From contig NZ_CP059322.2 of assembly GCF_013694245.2 (NCBI RefSeq), forward strand, positions 120,001 to 184,000: a stretch of DNA of 64,000 bases, given 5' to 3'. This DNA comes from Micromonospora ferruginea (lineage in GTDB: Bacteria > Actinomycetota > Actinomycetes > Mycobacteriales > Micromonosporaceae). Position 1 is the stretch's first letter, and each line of letters starts with the position of its first letter. Shown here piece by piece: positions 55,921 through 64,000 of the stretch. The position numbers and the translations under genes are program-made. Under the pieces are notes generated by a model. The model searched no databases. It was not told the DNA's origin and saw nothing but the letters and a program-made list of their open reading frames with translations.

Positions 55921-56906
55921 CCACGCTGACCAAGGCCACCGGCGAGGCCGCCGCGCGGGAGAACCCCGCGCGGCGGCGCCGCCGCAAGGTGGACCGCCTC
56001 CCGTACCTGCTGCTCCTGCCCTGCCTGGCGATCATCGCCGTGCTCCTGCTCTGGCCGCTCGGCCAGGTCGTGATGATGTCCTTCTACAAGCTGGACAGCG
56101 TCCGACAGCTCCGGGGGGACCGCGAGTGGCCGTGGGTCGGCCTGGCCAACTACGCGCAGATCCTCGGCGACCCGTTCTTCCGTACGGTGTTGCGCAACAC
56201 CGTGCTCTTCGCGGTCGCCAACGTGGCGCTGACCATGGTGCTCGGCACGCTGGTCGGGCTGCTGCTCAACCGGCTCGGCAAGAAGATGGCCACCTTCGTG
56301 GCGAGCTGCGTGATGCTCGCCTGGGCCACCCCGGCGCTGACCGGCACGATCGTCTGGAAGTGGATCTTCGACGACACGAGCGGCCTGGTCACCTGGCTGT
56401 TCAACAAGCTGCCCGACGGCCTCTCCAGCACGCTGTTCGGCCGAAGCGACTGGACCGGCTACGGCTGGTTCAACGATCCGCTCATGTTCTTCGCCATCCT
56501 CACGCTGGTGGTGGTCTGGCACTCGTTCCCGTTCATCGCGGTGAGCGTGCTGGCCGGCCTCAAGAGCGTGCCGGGCGAGCTGCAGGAGGCGGCCCGGGTC
56601 GACGGCGCCGGCCCGTGGCGGGTCTTCTGGTCCGTCACGTTCCCGATCCTGCGCCCGGTCTTCGGCATCCTCGTGGTGCTCTCCACGATCTGGGACTTCA
56701 AGGTCTTCACCCAGCAGTTCGTGCTGGCCGGCGGCACGCAGGACCGGTCGACGTTCATGCTGTCGATCTACTCGTACGCGGAGGCGTTCTCGCCGCCGCC
56801 CAAGTACGGCCTCGGCTCGGCGATCGCCGTCATCCTCACCGTCATCCTGCTCGTGGTGACCGCCCTGTACGTCCGCATGGTGCTTCGGCAGGAGGACGAG
56901 TCGTGA
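55917..56906 (+). CDS. sugar ABC transporter permease (MalF-type)
   Basis: 329 aa, six membrane helices after a basic N-terminus (ARRRRRKVDRLPYLLLLP). The EAA loop contacting the ATPase is ELQEAARVDGAGPWRVFWSV. GTG overlaps the binding-protein stop (GTGA). Confidence 0.93.
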   Translation: MTTLTKATGEAAARENPARRRRRKVDRLPYLLLLPCLAIIAVLLLWPLGQVVMMSFYKLDSVRQLRGDREWPWVGLANYAQILGDPFFRTVLRNTVLFAVANVALTMVLGTLVGLLLNRLGKKMATFVASCVMLAWATPALTGTIVWKWIFDDTSGLVTWLFNKLPDGLSSTLFGRSDWTGYGWFNDPLMFFAILTLVVVWHSFPFIAVSVLAGLKSVPGELQEAARVDGAGPWRVFWSVTFPILRPVFGILVVLSTIWDFKVFTQQFVLAGGTQDRSTFMLSIYSYAEAFSPPPKYGLGSAIAVILTVILLVVTALYVRMVLRQEDES

Positions 56907-57733
56907 AGAAGCTCGCGCTCAACGGGGCGGGCCTGCTGGTCGCGCTCTTCGCCGCGTTCCCCGTCTACTGGATGATCGCGACCTCGCTCAAGCCCAACCG
57001 GGAGATCTTCTCCGCCACGCCGCGCCCGGTGCCGGCGGAGCCCACCCTGGAGCACTACCGGGAGATCCTCACCGGCAACCTGATCCCGGGCGTGACGTTC
57101 CTCGACTTCTTCCTCAACAGCGTGCTGGTCGCGGTCGCCACCGTGCTGCTGAGCGGGCTGGTCGCGCTGCTCGCCGCGACCGCGGTGGCCCGGTTCCGGT
57201 TCAAGCTGCGCACCAGCTTCCTGATCCTGCTCCTGGTGGTGCAGATGATCCCGCTGGAGGCGCTGGTCATCCCGCTGTTCCTGATGATCCAGCGGCTCGG
57301 CCTCTACAACACGCTGCCCAGCCTGATCCTCACCTACCTGGGCTTCTCGCTGCCGTTCGCGGTCTGGATGCTGCGCGGCTTCGTGGCCGCGGTGCCGAAG
57401 GAGTTGGAGGAGGCCGCCGCGATCGACGGCGCCAGCCGGGCGCAGACCTTCCGCAAGGTGCTCTTCCCGCTGGTCGCGCCCGGCCTGGTGGCCACCAGCA
57501 TCTTCTCGTTCATCACCGCCTGGAACGAGCTGATCTTCGCGTTGACCTTCGTCAACGACCAGCAGAAGTACACGCTGCCGGTGGCGATGACGTTCTTCTT
57601 CGGCCGGGACGACACCGCCTGGGGCTCGGTGATGGCCGCGTCCACCCTGTTCACCCTGCCGGTGATCGTGTTCTTCCTGCTGGTCCAGCGCCGGATGGTC
57701 TCCGGGCTGGTGGCGGGCGCGGTGAAGGGCTGA
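56903..57733 (+). CDS. sugar ABC transporter permease (MalG-type)
   Basis: 276 aa, six membrane helices; EAA loop ELEEAAAIDGASRAQTFRKV. GTG overlaps the previous stop, with AGGAGGAC before it. No ATP-binding gene follows, so the importer probably uses a shared MsiK-like ATPase encoded elsewhere, as is common in actinobacteria. Its stop is only 10 nt from the convergent gene. Confidence 0.93.
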   Translation: MKKLALNGAGLLVALFAAFPVYWMIATSLKPNREIFSATPRPVPAEPTLEHYREILTGNLIPGVTFLDFFLNSVLVAVATVLLSGLVALLAATAVARFRFKLRTSFLILLLVVQMIPLEALVIPLFLMIQRLGLYNTLPSLILTYLGFSLPFAVWMLRGFVAAVPKELEEAAAIDGASRAQTFRKVLFPLVAPGLVATSIFSFITAWNELIFALTFVNDQQKYTLPVAMTFFFGRDDTAWGSVMAASTLFTLPVIVFFLLVQRRMVSGLVAGAVKG

Positions 57734-57743
57734 GCCTGGTCGA

Positions 57744-58679
57744 TCAGGTGTCGGCGAAGACCTCGGCCAGCACCTGCGTCGTCGGGTCGCCCTTCACCCG
57801 GGCCCAGGTGCCCTGCTCGGCCGTCCACTCCAGGTTGCCGAAGCGGACCCGCTTCACGCCGTGGTCGTCGGCGTGCGAGACCAGCCAGTGCGCGTACCGC
57901 CAGCCGTTGCGGTCGTCGCTGGCCGGCACCGTCAGCCCGGTCAGGTTCGCCGCCGCGGTCAACCGGGGCAGCCCCCAGTCCAGCGTCAGGCCCTCCAGCA
58001 CCGCGCTGGCCGCGGCCGGCCCGCGCATGGTGGGCGTCGAGCCGACCGTGCAGGCCACCGCGCCGGTCGCCTGGCCGAGCAGCGCGCGGGTGAGCACCTC
58101 CGACTCGTCGGCCCACTTCTCGTACGCCTCGGGGTAGGCCGACCGCTGCACCCGCTGCGCGGCCTCGGTGACCCGCAGGTCCTGCCAGCCCTTGACCTTC
58201 TTCAGCGCGGCGTAGAACTTCCTCGTCGCGTAGCGCGGGTCGCGGATCTCCTCCGGGGTGCCCCAGCCCTGGCTGGGACGCTGCTGGAACAGGCCGAGCG
58301 AGTCCCGGTCGCCGTGGGCGATGTTGCGCAGGTGCGACTCCTGGTAGGCGGTGGCCAGCGCCACCACCACGGCGCGTTCGGGCATCTGGCGCTGGATGCC
58401 GATGGCGGCGATGGTGGCCGCGTTGGCCATCTGGTCGGCGCCGAGCACCACCTCGCCGTCGGCCTGCACGGTGCAGGTCCGGCTGGCCAGCGGCAGCCGC
58501 AGGTGGTGACCGAACTGCTTGGTCACGAACCAGACCGCGAGCAGGGCCAGCACGCACACCACCACACCAGATGCCACGATCGCCGCTCGCGTCCGCACCA
58601 GCACCCCCAGTCCCGACAGTCCGACCAGCGTACGTCGCCGGCGCCGCTTCCCGACTCGGCCGACCGGACTGCTCGCCAC
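57744..58679 (-). CDS. membrane-anchored lysozyme-like fold protein
   Basis: 311 aa. A basic N-terminus (KRRRRR) and one membrane helix (AAIVASGVVVCVLALLAVWFV) precede an exported domain. VALATAYQESHLRN (Glu as possible catalytic residue) and SLGLFQQRPSQGWG resemble lytic-transglycosylase-like domains; two cysteines (SRTCTVQ, AVACTVG) may pair. The GTG at 58679 gives the full helix; no clear ribosome binding site. Peptidoglycan activity is inference. Confidence 0.78.
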   Translation of the reverse strand: MASSPVGRVGKRRRRRTLVGLSGLGVLVRTRAAIVASGVVVCVLALLAVWFVTKQFGHHLRLPLASRTCTVQADGEVVLGADQMANAATIAAIGIQRQMPERAVVVALATAYQESHLRNIAHGDRDSLGLFQQRPSQGWGTPEEIRDPRYATRKFYAALKKVKGWQDLRVTEAAQRVQRSAYPEAYEKWADESEVLTRALLGQATGAVACTVGSTPTMRGPAAASAVLEGLTLDWGLPRLTAAANLTGLTVPASDDRNGWRYAHWLVSHADDHGVKRVRFGNLEWTAEQGTWARVKGDPTTQVLAEVFADT

Positions 58680-58706
58680 CGCGTCACCGCCCCGTGACGG
58701 GTCGCT

Positions 58707-58758
58707 GTTAAGCGGGGGCCCCGCCTATACCGAATGCGTTAAGCGGGGGCCCCGCCTT
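58707..58758 (+). repeat. intergenic GC-palindrome element, copy 7 (E7)
   Basis: Arms ttaagcgggggccccgccta and ttaagcgggggccccgcctt flank TACCGAATGCG, the cleanest core. It ends at the echA stop (58759). Confidence 0.8.
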
Positions 58759-59544
58759 TCATTCTCCGGCGGGCACCCACGCCGCCGGGCGCTTCTCGCG
58801 GAACGCGAGCACCCCCTCCCGCCCCTCGTCGGAGAGGAAGTACCCGGTGGAGAGCGCCGCCAACGCACCGATCTCCGCCCGCAGATCGGTCGCCGCCGGC
58901 CGGCGCAGCAGCGACTTCGTCCCGGCCAGCGCGGCCGGCGCCCCCTTCACCAGCGAGGCGCAGTAGCGCTCCACGGCGGCGTCCAGCCCGTCCGCCGGCA
59001 CCGCGGCCGTGACCAGGCCGACCTCGGCGGCCCGCCGCCCGTCGAACACCTCGCCGGTCAGGTACAGCTCGGCGGCGGCCCGCGGGCTCAGCCGGGGCAG
59101 CACGGTCGCCGAGATGACCGCCGGGATCACGCCGATCCGCACCTCGGTGAACGCGAACGTGGCGTCCTCGGCGCAGACCGCCAGGTCGGCGGCGGCGATC
59201 AGGCCCAGCCCGCCGGCCCGGGCCGGCCCGGCCACCTTCGCCAGCACCGGCTTCGGGCACTCCCGCACGGCGACCAGCACGTCGCCGAGCATCCCGGCCG
59301 GCACGGTCCCGCTGGCGTACGCGGCGGCGGTCTCCTTCAGGTCGGCGCCGGAGCAGAACACCGGGCCGGTGTGGTCGAGCACGACCGCCCGGACCGCGTC
59401 GTCGGCGACCGCCGCGGCCAGCCCGGCCAGCAGCTCGGTCATCAGCGGGGTGGAGAGCGCGTTGCGGTTGTGCGGGCTGTCCAGGGTGAGGGTGGTCACC
59501 CCGCGGGCCGTGGCGACCCGCACGAGAGCGTCCGGAGAGGTCAT
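58759..59544 (-). CDS. enoyl-CoA hydratase/isomerase family protein
   Basis: 261 aa crotonase. The CoA oxyanion-hole motifs are GPVFCSGADLKE and AGPARAGGLGLIAAADLAVC; TEVRIGVIPAVIS and GLVTAAVPADGL follow. ATG 59544 was chosen: TAGTGT (59557-59552) lies 7 nt upstream, predicting a leaderless transcript; 26 more residues in frame would overlap hemW. A role in beta-oxidation or leucine breakdown is likely; the substrate is uncertain. Confidence 0.9.
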   Translation of the reverse strand: MTSPDALVRVATARGVTTLTLDSPHNRNALSTPLMTELLAGLAAAVADDAVRAVVLDHTGPVFCSGADLKETAAAYASGTVPAGMLGDVLVAVRECPKPVLAKVAGPARAGGLGLIAAADLAVCAEDATFAFTEVRIGVIPAVISATVLPRLSPRAAAELYLTGEVFDGRRAAEVGLVTAAVPADGLDAAVERYCASLVKGAPAALAGTKSLLRRPAATDLRAEIGALAALSTGYFLSDEGREGVLAFREKRPAAWVPAGE

Positions 59545-59563
59545 GCCGGGCACACTAGTGGCC
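59545..59563. promoter_or_regulatory. overlapping divergent leaderless promoters, echA/hemW
   Basis: The two start codons are separated by only 19 bp. CACACTAGTG (59551-59560) holds both -10 boxes: CACACT for hemW (7 nt before ATG 59564) and TAGTGT on the other strand for the hydratase (7 nt before ATG 59544). They share five base pairs, so simultaneous initiation seems impossible. Confidence 0.6.
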
Positions 59564-60787
59564 ATGCCCGGCGTCCTTCCAGAAGGCGAACCCGTCCCGC
59601 GCGACGGGTCGCTGCCCGACACCGCCCGAAGCGCCGTCGGCGCCCGCGGCTTCGGGGTGTACGTGCACGTCCCGTTCTGCGCCAGCCGGTGCGGCTACTG
59701 CGACTTCAACACGTACACCGCCGCCGAACTGGGTGGCGGGGCGAGCCGGGAGACGTACGCCGACACCGTGCTCGCCGAGCTGGCGCTCGCCGCCCGGGTG
59801 CTGGGCGACTCCCCGCCGCCCCGGGTGGACACCGTCTTCGTCGGCGGCGGCACCCCGACCCTGCTGCCCGCCGACGACCTGGCCCGGATCCTCGACGGCA
59901 TCGACCGCACCTGGGGGCTGGCCGCCGGCGCCGAGGTGACCACCGAGGCGAACCCCGAGTCGGTGACCCCGGAGTCGCTGAGGACACTGCGGGCGGCCGG
60001 CTACACCCGGATCTCGCTGGGCATGCAGTCGGCCGCGCCGGGGGTGCTCGCGGTGCTCGACCGCCGGCACGGGCCGGGCCGGGCCACCGCCGCCGCCCGG
60101 GAGGCGCGCGACGCCGGGTTCGACCACGTGAACCTGGACCTGATCTACGGCACGCCGGGGGAGACGGCGGACGACTTCGCCGCCTCGCTGGCCCAGGTGG
60201 TCGACGCGGGGGTGGACCACGTCAGCGCGTACGCCCTGATCGTGGAGGACGGCACCCGGCTGGCCGCGCGGATGCGCCGGGGCGAGCTGCCGTACCCCTC
60301 CGACGACGTGGCGGCGGACCGCTACCTGGCCGCCGAGGCGGCGCTCGGGGCGGCCGGCTTCTCCTGGTACGAGGTGTCCAACTGGGCCCGGTCGGAAGCG
60401 GCGGCGTGCCGGCACAACCTGCTCTACTGGACCGGCGCCGACTGGTGGGGCCTGGGCCCGGGGGCGCACAGCCACGTCGGCGGGGTGCGCTGGTGGAACG
60501 TCAAGCACCCGTCGGCGTACGCGGAGCGGCTGGCCGCCGGTGCGTCGCCCGCGCTGGCCCGGGAGCGGCTCACCGGTGACGAGCAGCATATGGAGGACGT
60601 GATGCTGCGGCTGCGGCTCGCCTCCGGGCTGCCGCTGGAGGTGCTGGACGACGCCGGCCGTGCCGGGGCCGAACGGGCCCGGGCCGGTGGCCTGCTCGAC
60701 CCTGGCGCGTACGCCGAGGGCCGGGCGGTGCTCACGCTGCGCGGCCGGCTGCTGGCCGACGCGGTGGTGCGTGACCTGCTGCCCTGA
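59564..60787 (+). CDS. hemW: HemW-like heme chaperone, radical SAM
   Basis: 407 aa. The cluster motif FCASRCGYCDF (CX3CX2C) and FVGGGTPTLLP, LGMQSAAPGVL, NLDLIYGTPGET are typical of HemW (formerly called HemN-like). It lacks evidence of oxygen-independent coproporphyrinogen oxidase activity; family members deliver heme. ATG 59564 was chosen from the leaderless promoter. Ends before a strong terminator. Confidence 0.92.
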   Translation: MPGVLPEGEPVPRDGSLPDTARSAVGARGFGVYVHVPFCASRCGYCDFNTYTAAELGGGASRETYADTVLAELALAARVLGDSPPPRVDTVFVGGGTPTLLPADDLARILDGIDRTWGLAAGAEVTTEANPESVTPESLRTLRAAGYTRISLGMQSAAPGVLAVLDRRHGPGRATAAAREARDAGFDHVNLDLIYGTPGETADDFAASLAQVVDAGVDHVSAYALIVEDGTRLAARMRRGELPYPSDDVAADRYLAAEAALGAAGFSWYEVSNWARSEAAACRHNLLYWTGADWWGLGPGAHSHVGGVRWWNVKHPSAYAERLAAGASPALARERLTGDEQHMEDVMLRLRLASGLPLEVLDDAGRAGAERARAGGLLDPGAYAEGRAVLTLRGRLLADAVVRDLLP

Positions 60788-60792
60788 CCGGT

Positions 60793-60823
60793 CCGGCCGG
60801 TCCCGCCGTGCGGGACCGGCCGG
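60793..60823. terminator. bidirectional terminator between hemW and the DUF4870 gene
   Basis: 14-bp perfect stem (60793-60806 with 60810-60823), loop cgt, between converging stops. Confidence 0.88.
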
Positions 60824-60829
60824 CGCGGG

Positions 60830-61468
60830 TCACTTGATCAGGCTGGCCGACATCGGATAGCGGTAGAGCTGGCCCTCGTTGGCCTTCACGCCGCCGAGGA
60901 TGCCGAAGATGATCCCGACGATCATGGCGCCGAAGCCGATCACCAGGCCGACCAGGATGCAGGTGAGGATCCAGCCGACCAGGGCGATGACCGACCAGAT
61001 GAGCTGGAAGTTGAGCGCGGCGACCGCGTGCGCCCGGACGGTCGGGGACTGGTTGCCCCGGGCCAGCAGCGCCACCAGCGGTGCGATCCAGCCCAGCACG
61101 CCGCCGCCGATCAGCATCCCGGCCGCGCCGCCGAAGTGCGCCACGAGCGCCCAGGTCTTGTCGTCGTTGTTGGCGTAGCCGGCCGGCGTGCCGTAAGCGC
61201 CGCCACCGGGATAGCCGGCGCCGGGGCCCGGGGTGCCGCCACCCGGCGGGGGGTAGCCGCCGGGCGGGGGATAGCCGCCCGCCGGAGGTTGGCCGCCCGG
61301 GGGCGGATAGCCACCGGGCGGGGGATAGCCGCCTGCGCCGGGTGCCCCGGACAGTGGTGCGGTGGGCGGCTCGTCGGCCGGCGACGAGCCGTAGGGCGCC
61401 GACGGCGGGTACGGGTCGGGCTGGGGGTTGGGGTCCCCCGCTCCGGGCGGGCGAGGAGGTTCAGTCAT
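60830..61468 (-). CDS. DUF4870 domain membrane protein
   Basis: 212 aa. A Pro/Gly-rich N-terminus (repeats of GGYPPPGGYPPPGG) precedes DDKTWALVAHFGGAAGM and three hydrophobic segments (GWIAPLVALLA, FQLIWSVIALVGWILT, VIGFGAMIVGIIFGILGGVK), the DUF4870 pattern. TACCGT (61481-61476) lies 7 nt before the ATG, so leaderless; an earlier in-frame start 45 codons up is rejected. Function unknown. Confidence 0.9.
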   Translation of the reverse strand: MTEPPRPPGAGDPNPQPDPYPPSAPYGSSPADEPPTAPLSGAPGAGGYPPPGGYPPPGGQPPAGGYPPPGGYPPPGGGTPGPGAGYPGGGAYGTPAGYANNDDKTWALVAHFGGAAGMLIGGGVLGWIAPLVALLARGNQSPTVRAHAVAALNFQLIWSVIALVGWILTCILVGLVIGFGAMIVGIIFGILGGVKANEGQLYRYPMSASLIK

Positions 61469-61596
61469 GCACGTCACGGTAGGTGCCCGGAGCAAGTGGC
61501 ACCAGGGCTGTTCGGCCCGGCCGGACCGGGCCGTCGCGGCGGGTCGGACCGGGGGTCCGCCACTGATCATCGCGTCGGTGGGTCTGCCGACGTAGA

Positions 61597-61623
61597 CTGG
61601 CACTCGCTACAGTCGAGTGCCAG
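61597..61623 (+). promoter_or_regulatory. CIRCE operator (HrcA binding site)
   Basis: CTGGCACTC, 9 nt, GAGTGCCAG: a perfect inverted repeat differing from the consensus TTAGCACTC-N9-GAGTGCTAA only in the first and third bases of each arm. TAGACT (61593-61598) overlaps its left end as the -10 box. It predicts that HrcA represses its own hrcA-dnaJ operon until heat shock. Confidence 0.92.
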
Positions 61624-61677
61624 CCGCCCGGCGGATGCCGCGCGTCGCCCGGCCGAGGTGCGTCAGGAGGTGGGGAG

Positions 61678-62700
61678 ATGGGTCTCGACGACCGCAAGCT
61701 CGCCGTGCTGCGCGCCATCGTCGAGGACTACGTGGCCACGCAGGAGCCGGTGGGCAGCAAGGCCCTGGTCGAACGGCACCAGCTCGGTGTCTCCCCGGCG
61801 ACCGTGCGCAACGACATGGCGGTGCTGGAGGAGGAGGGCTACATCCGGCAGCCGCACACCAGCGCCGGGCGGGTCCCCACCGACCGGGGCTACCGCCTCT
61901 TCGTCGACCGGCTGTCCCGGGTCAAGCCGCTCAGCCCGGCCGAGCGCCGGGCGATCGAGCGCTTCCTGGTCGGCGCGGTCGACCTCGACGACGTGGTGCA
62001 CCGCACGGTCCGGCTGCTGGCCCAGCTCACCCGCCAGGTCGCGGTGGTGCAATATCCCAGCCTGGCCCGGTCCAAGGTGCGTCACCTGGAGCTGGTGCCG
62101 ATCTCCACCACCCGGCTGATGGTCGTCATGATCGCCGACACCGGTCGGGTCGAGCAGCGGTTGGTCGAGCTGCCCGCGCCGGTCCCCGCCGACCACGTGA
62201 CCGACCTGCGCCGGCTGGTCAACGAGAAGCTCGTCGGCAGCCAGCTCGCCGAGACGCCGCCGCTGGTGCAGGCGCTGGTCGAAGAGTCCGCGCCGCACCT
62301 GCGGCCGGCCATGACCACGCTCTCCACGGTGTTGCTGGAGACGCTCGTCGAGCGGCACGAGGAGCGGATCGCGCTGGCCGGCACCGCCAACCTCACCCGG
62401 GGCGGCCTGCTCGACTTCCAGGGCTCGCTGCGACCCATCCTGGAGGCGCTCGAGGAGGAGGTCGTGCTGCTCAAGCTGATCGGCGAGGCCGAGCCGAGCA
62501 CCACCCGGGTGCTCATCGGCGACGAGAACGAGATCGACAACCTGCGGGCCGCCTCGGTGGTCAGCACCGGATACGGCCCGGGCGCCACCATCGTGGGCGG
62601 GCTCGGCGTGCTCGGGCCGACCCGGATGGACTACCCCGGCAATATCGCCATGGTGAGGGCCGTGGCACGCTACGTGGGCGAACTGCTGGCCCAGAACTGA
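61678..62700 (+). CDS. hrcA: heat-inducible transcription repressor HrcA
   Basis: 340 aa. A winged-helix N-terminus ([40 protein letters not shown]) is followed by the HrcA GAF-like dimer domain. GGAGGTGG precedes the ATG. Its own CIRCE lies 55 nt upstream, and dnaJ follows. Confidence 0.96.
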   Translation: MGLDDRKLAVLRAIVEDYVATQEPVGSKALVERHQLGVSPATVRNDMAVLEEEGYIRQPHTSAGRVPTDRGYRLFVDRLSRVKPLSPAERRAIERFLVGAVDLDDVVHRTVRLLAQLTRQVAVVQYPSLARSKVRHLELVPISTTRLMVVMIADTGRVEQRLVELPAPVPADHVTDLRRLVNEKLVGSQLAETPPLVQALVEESAPHLRPAMTTLSTVLLETLVERHEERIALAGTANLTRGGLLDFQGSLRPILEALEEEVVLLKLIGEAEPSTTRVLIGDENEIDNLRAASVVSTGYGPGATIVGGLGVLGPTRMDYPGNIAMVRAVARYVGELLAQN

Positions 62701-62774
62701 CCAGTCAGGGCCGACGGCCGGCAGCGGCCGACGACCGGCGCGGACGCGAGACGAACATGAGGACACCAGACGCA

Positions 62775-63917
62775 GTGGCCAGGGACTACTACGGCATTCT
62801 CGGCGTGAGCCGGGACGCCTCCGACGACGACATCAAGCGTGCCTACCGCAAGCTGGCGCGGCAGTACCACCCGGACGTCAATCCGGACCCGGAGGCACAG
62901 GAGAAGTTCAAGGACATCAACGCCGCGTACGAGGTCCTCTCGGACGACCGGAAGCGGCAGATCGTCGACCTGGGCGGCGACCCGCTCGCCCCGGGAGGCG
63001 GCGGCGCGGGCCCGGGCGGCCCGGGCGGGGCCGGCCCGTTCGTCGGCTTCCAGGACATCATGGACGCGTTCTTCGGCGGCGCGGCGGGCGGCAGCCGGGG
63101 TCCCCGGCCGCGCACCCGGCCCGGCGCCGACGCGATCCTGCGCCTGGAGCTGGACCTCAACGAGACCGCGTTCGGCGTCGAGGCGCCGATCACCGTCGAC
63201 ACCGCCGTGCTCTGCACCACCTGCTCCGGCGCCGGCACCGCCGCCGGCACCCACCTGGCCACCTGCGAGGCGTGCGGCGGCCGGGGCGAGGTGCAGTCGG
63301 TGCAGCGGACGTTCCTCGGCCAGGTGGTCTCCGCCCGGCCGTGCACCGTCTGCCAGGGCTACGGCACCACGATCCCGCATCCCTGCCCGACCTGCGCCGG
63401 CGACGGCCGGGTGCGCACCCGCCGCTCGCTGACCGTGAAGATCCCGGCCGGCGTCGAGGACGGCATGCGGATCCGGCTGGCCCAGCAGGGCGAGGTCGGC
63501 CCGGGCGGCGGCACCGCCGGCGACCTCTACGTCGAGATCCACGAGCGGACCCACGACGTCTACTCGCGCAAGGGCGACGACCTGCACTGCCGCGTCACCG
63601 TGCCGATGACCGCCGCGGCGCTCGGCACCCGGCTGACGATCAAGACGCTCGACAGCGAGGAGGTCGTCGACGTCAAGCCGGGCACCCAGCCCGGCAGCAC
63701 GCTGCGGCTGCGCGCCCGCGGCGTCCCGCACCTGCGCGGCGCCGGCCGGGGCGACCTCTACGTCCACCTGGACGTCCGCACCCCGACCAAGCTCGACGCC
63801 GACCAGGAGCGGATGCTGCGCGACTTCGCCAAGACCCGGGGCGAGGAGGTCGCCGAGCTGACCAAGCAGGGCGGCTTCTTCTCCCGGATGCGCGACGCGT
63901 TCAACGGGCACGCCTGA
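62775..63917 (+). CDS. dnaJ: chaperone DnaJ (dnaJ2-type)
   Basis: 380 aa co-chaperone of DnaK. J domain with HPD (YHPDVN), a Gly-rich linker, four CXXCXGXG zinc repeats ([32 protein letters not shown]) and a C-terminal substrate domain. GTG 62775 fits the usual [10 protein letters not shown] start; ATG 62757 would add six residues. It follows hrcA by 74 nt, probably in the same CIRCE-controlled operon. Confidence 0.95.
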   Translation: MARDYYGILGVSRDASDDDIKRAYRKLARQYHPDVNPDPEAQEKFKDINAAYEVLSDDRKRQIVDLGGDPLAPGGGGAGPGGPGGAGPFVGFQDIMDAFFGGAAGGSRGPRPRTRPGADAILRLELDLNETAFGVEAPITVDTAVLCTTCSGAGTAAGTHLATCEACGGRGEVQSVQRTFLGQVVSARPCTVCQGYGTTIPHPCPTCAGDGRVRTRRSLTVKIPAGVEDGMRIRLAQQGEVGPGGGTAGDLYVEIHERTHDVYSRKGDDLHCRVTVPMTAAALGTRLTIKTLDSEEVVDVKPGTQPGSTLRLRARGVPHLRGAGRGDLYVHLDVRTPTKLDADQERMLRDFAKTRGEEVAELTKQGGFFSRMRDAFNGHA

Positions 63918-63919
63918 GG

Positions 63920-64000
63920 TGTCGGCGCCGCTGTTCCTGGTCGAGGCGCTGCCCACCGGCGACACGGTGACGCTGGACGGCCCGGAGGGCCACCACGCGG
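63920..64000 (+). CDS. rsmE: 16S rRNA (uracil-1498-N3)-methyltransferase, 5' end only
   Basis: Cut by the right window edge; 27 codons are present. APLFLVEALPTGDTVTLDG and the final GPEGHHA match the RsmE N-terminus, and rsmE follows dnaJ in this syntenic block in many actinobacteria. GTG starts 2 nt after the dnaJ stop, with GAGG overlapping the end of dnaJ. Confidence 0.85.

Overview
This is high-GC actinobacterial chromosome, most likely Micromonospora or a close relative (Micromonosporaceae). The evidence is the GC-rich codon use, the 23S rRNA, the gene families present (ECF41 sigma factor, mycosin, DUF397, DUF4870, DUF3618) and a dispersed GC-palindrome repeat that I recall from Micromonospora genomes. 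From memory, the housekeeping backbone follows the Mycobacterium tuberculosis block Rv2448c-Rv2372c: valS-folC-DUF4233-ndk, rne, rplU-rpmA-obg, nadD-rsfS-phosphatase, degV, comEA-comEC-holA-rpsT, lepA, hemW, hrcA-dnaJ-rsmE. Lineage-specific genes are inserted between these blocks. No prophage, insertion sequence, tRNA gene or CRISPR array was seen.

Layout. 1-2510: the 3' part of a 23S rRNA, a 5S rRNA and the rrn terminator. 2538-11100: a membrane protein divergent from valS-folC-DUF4233, a frameshifted VOC-domain gene, ndk, and an ECF41-type sigma factor translationally coupled to a carboxymuconolactone decarboxylase. 11123-15348: ileS behind a translational T-box leader, then an acyltransferase. 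15358-23833: a long proline-rich membrane protein, then two radical-SAM-associated tRNA/ribosome-family genes separated by a three-gene type VII secretion-type locus (helical protein, WxG protein with a glycine-rich tail, mycosin). 23965-30056: RNase E/G, a small lipoprotein, rplU-rpmA and obgE. 30127-36545: accessory genes (GNAT, DUF4383, a three-gene envelope cluster, glycosyltransferase with CYP152-type P450, DUF397). 36612-49533: pepN, nadD-rsfS-phosphatase, degV-SDR, comEA-comEC (comEC frameshifted), holA, a secreted CBM2 protein and rpsT. 49793-54407: phosphotransferase, DUF4240, lepA and a tandemly duplicated small membrane-protein transcription unit. 54628-57733: a sugar ABC importer without its own ATPase. 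57744-64000: lysozyme-like protein, echA/hemW (divergent), DUF4870, hrcA-dnaJ and the start of rsmE.

Most interesting points. (1) Seven copies of a roughly 50-bp inverted-repeat element with a directional core lie between genes; several supply the stop codon, or the last residues, of a flanking gene. (2) About a dozen genes have a TANNNT-like -10 box only 6-8 nt before the start codon and no ribosome binding site, which predicts leaderless mRNAs. They include divergent pairs whose promoters nearly touch. (3) ileS has an ultrashort stem I T-box with an ATC specifier. (4) Two genes (VOC and comEC) are each broken by one apparently missing G in a G-tract, so they may be sequence errors. (5) A complete unit (cis-element, gene, terminator) is duplicated at 53520-54456. 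(6) One radical-SAM-associated gene appears to start at ATC.
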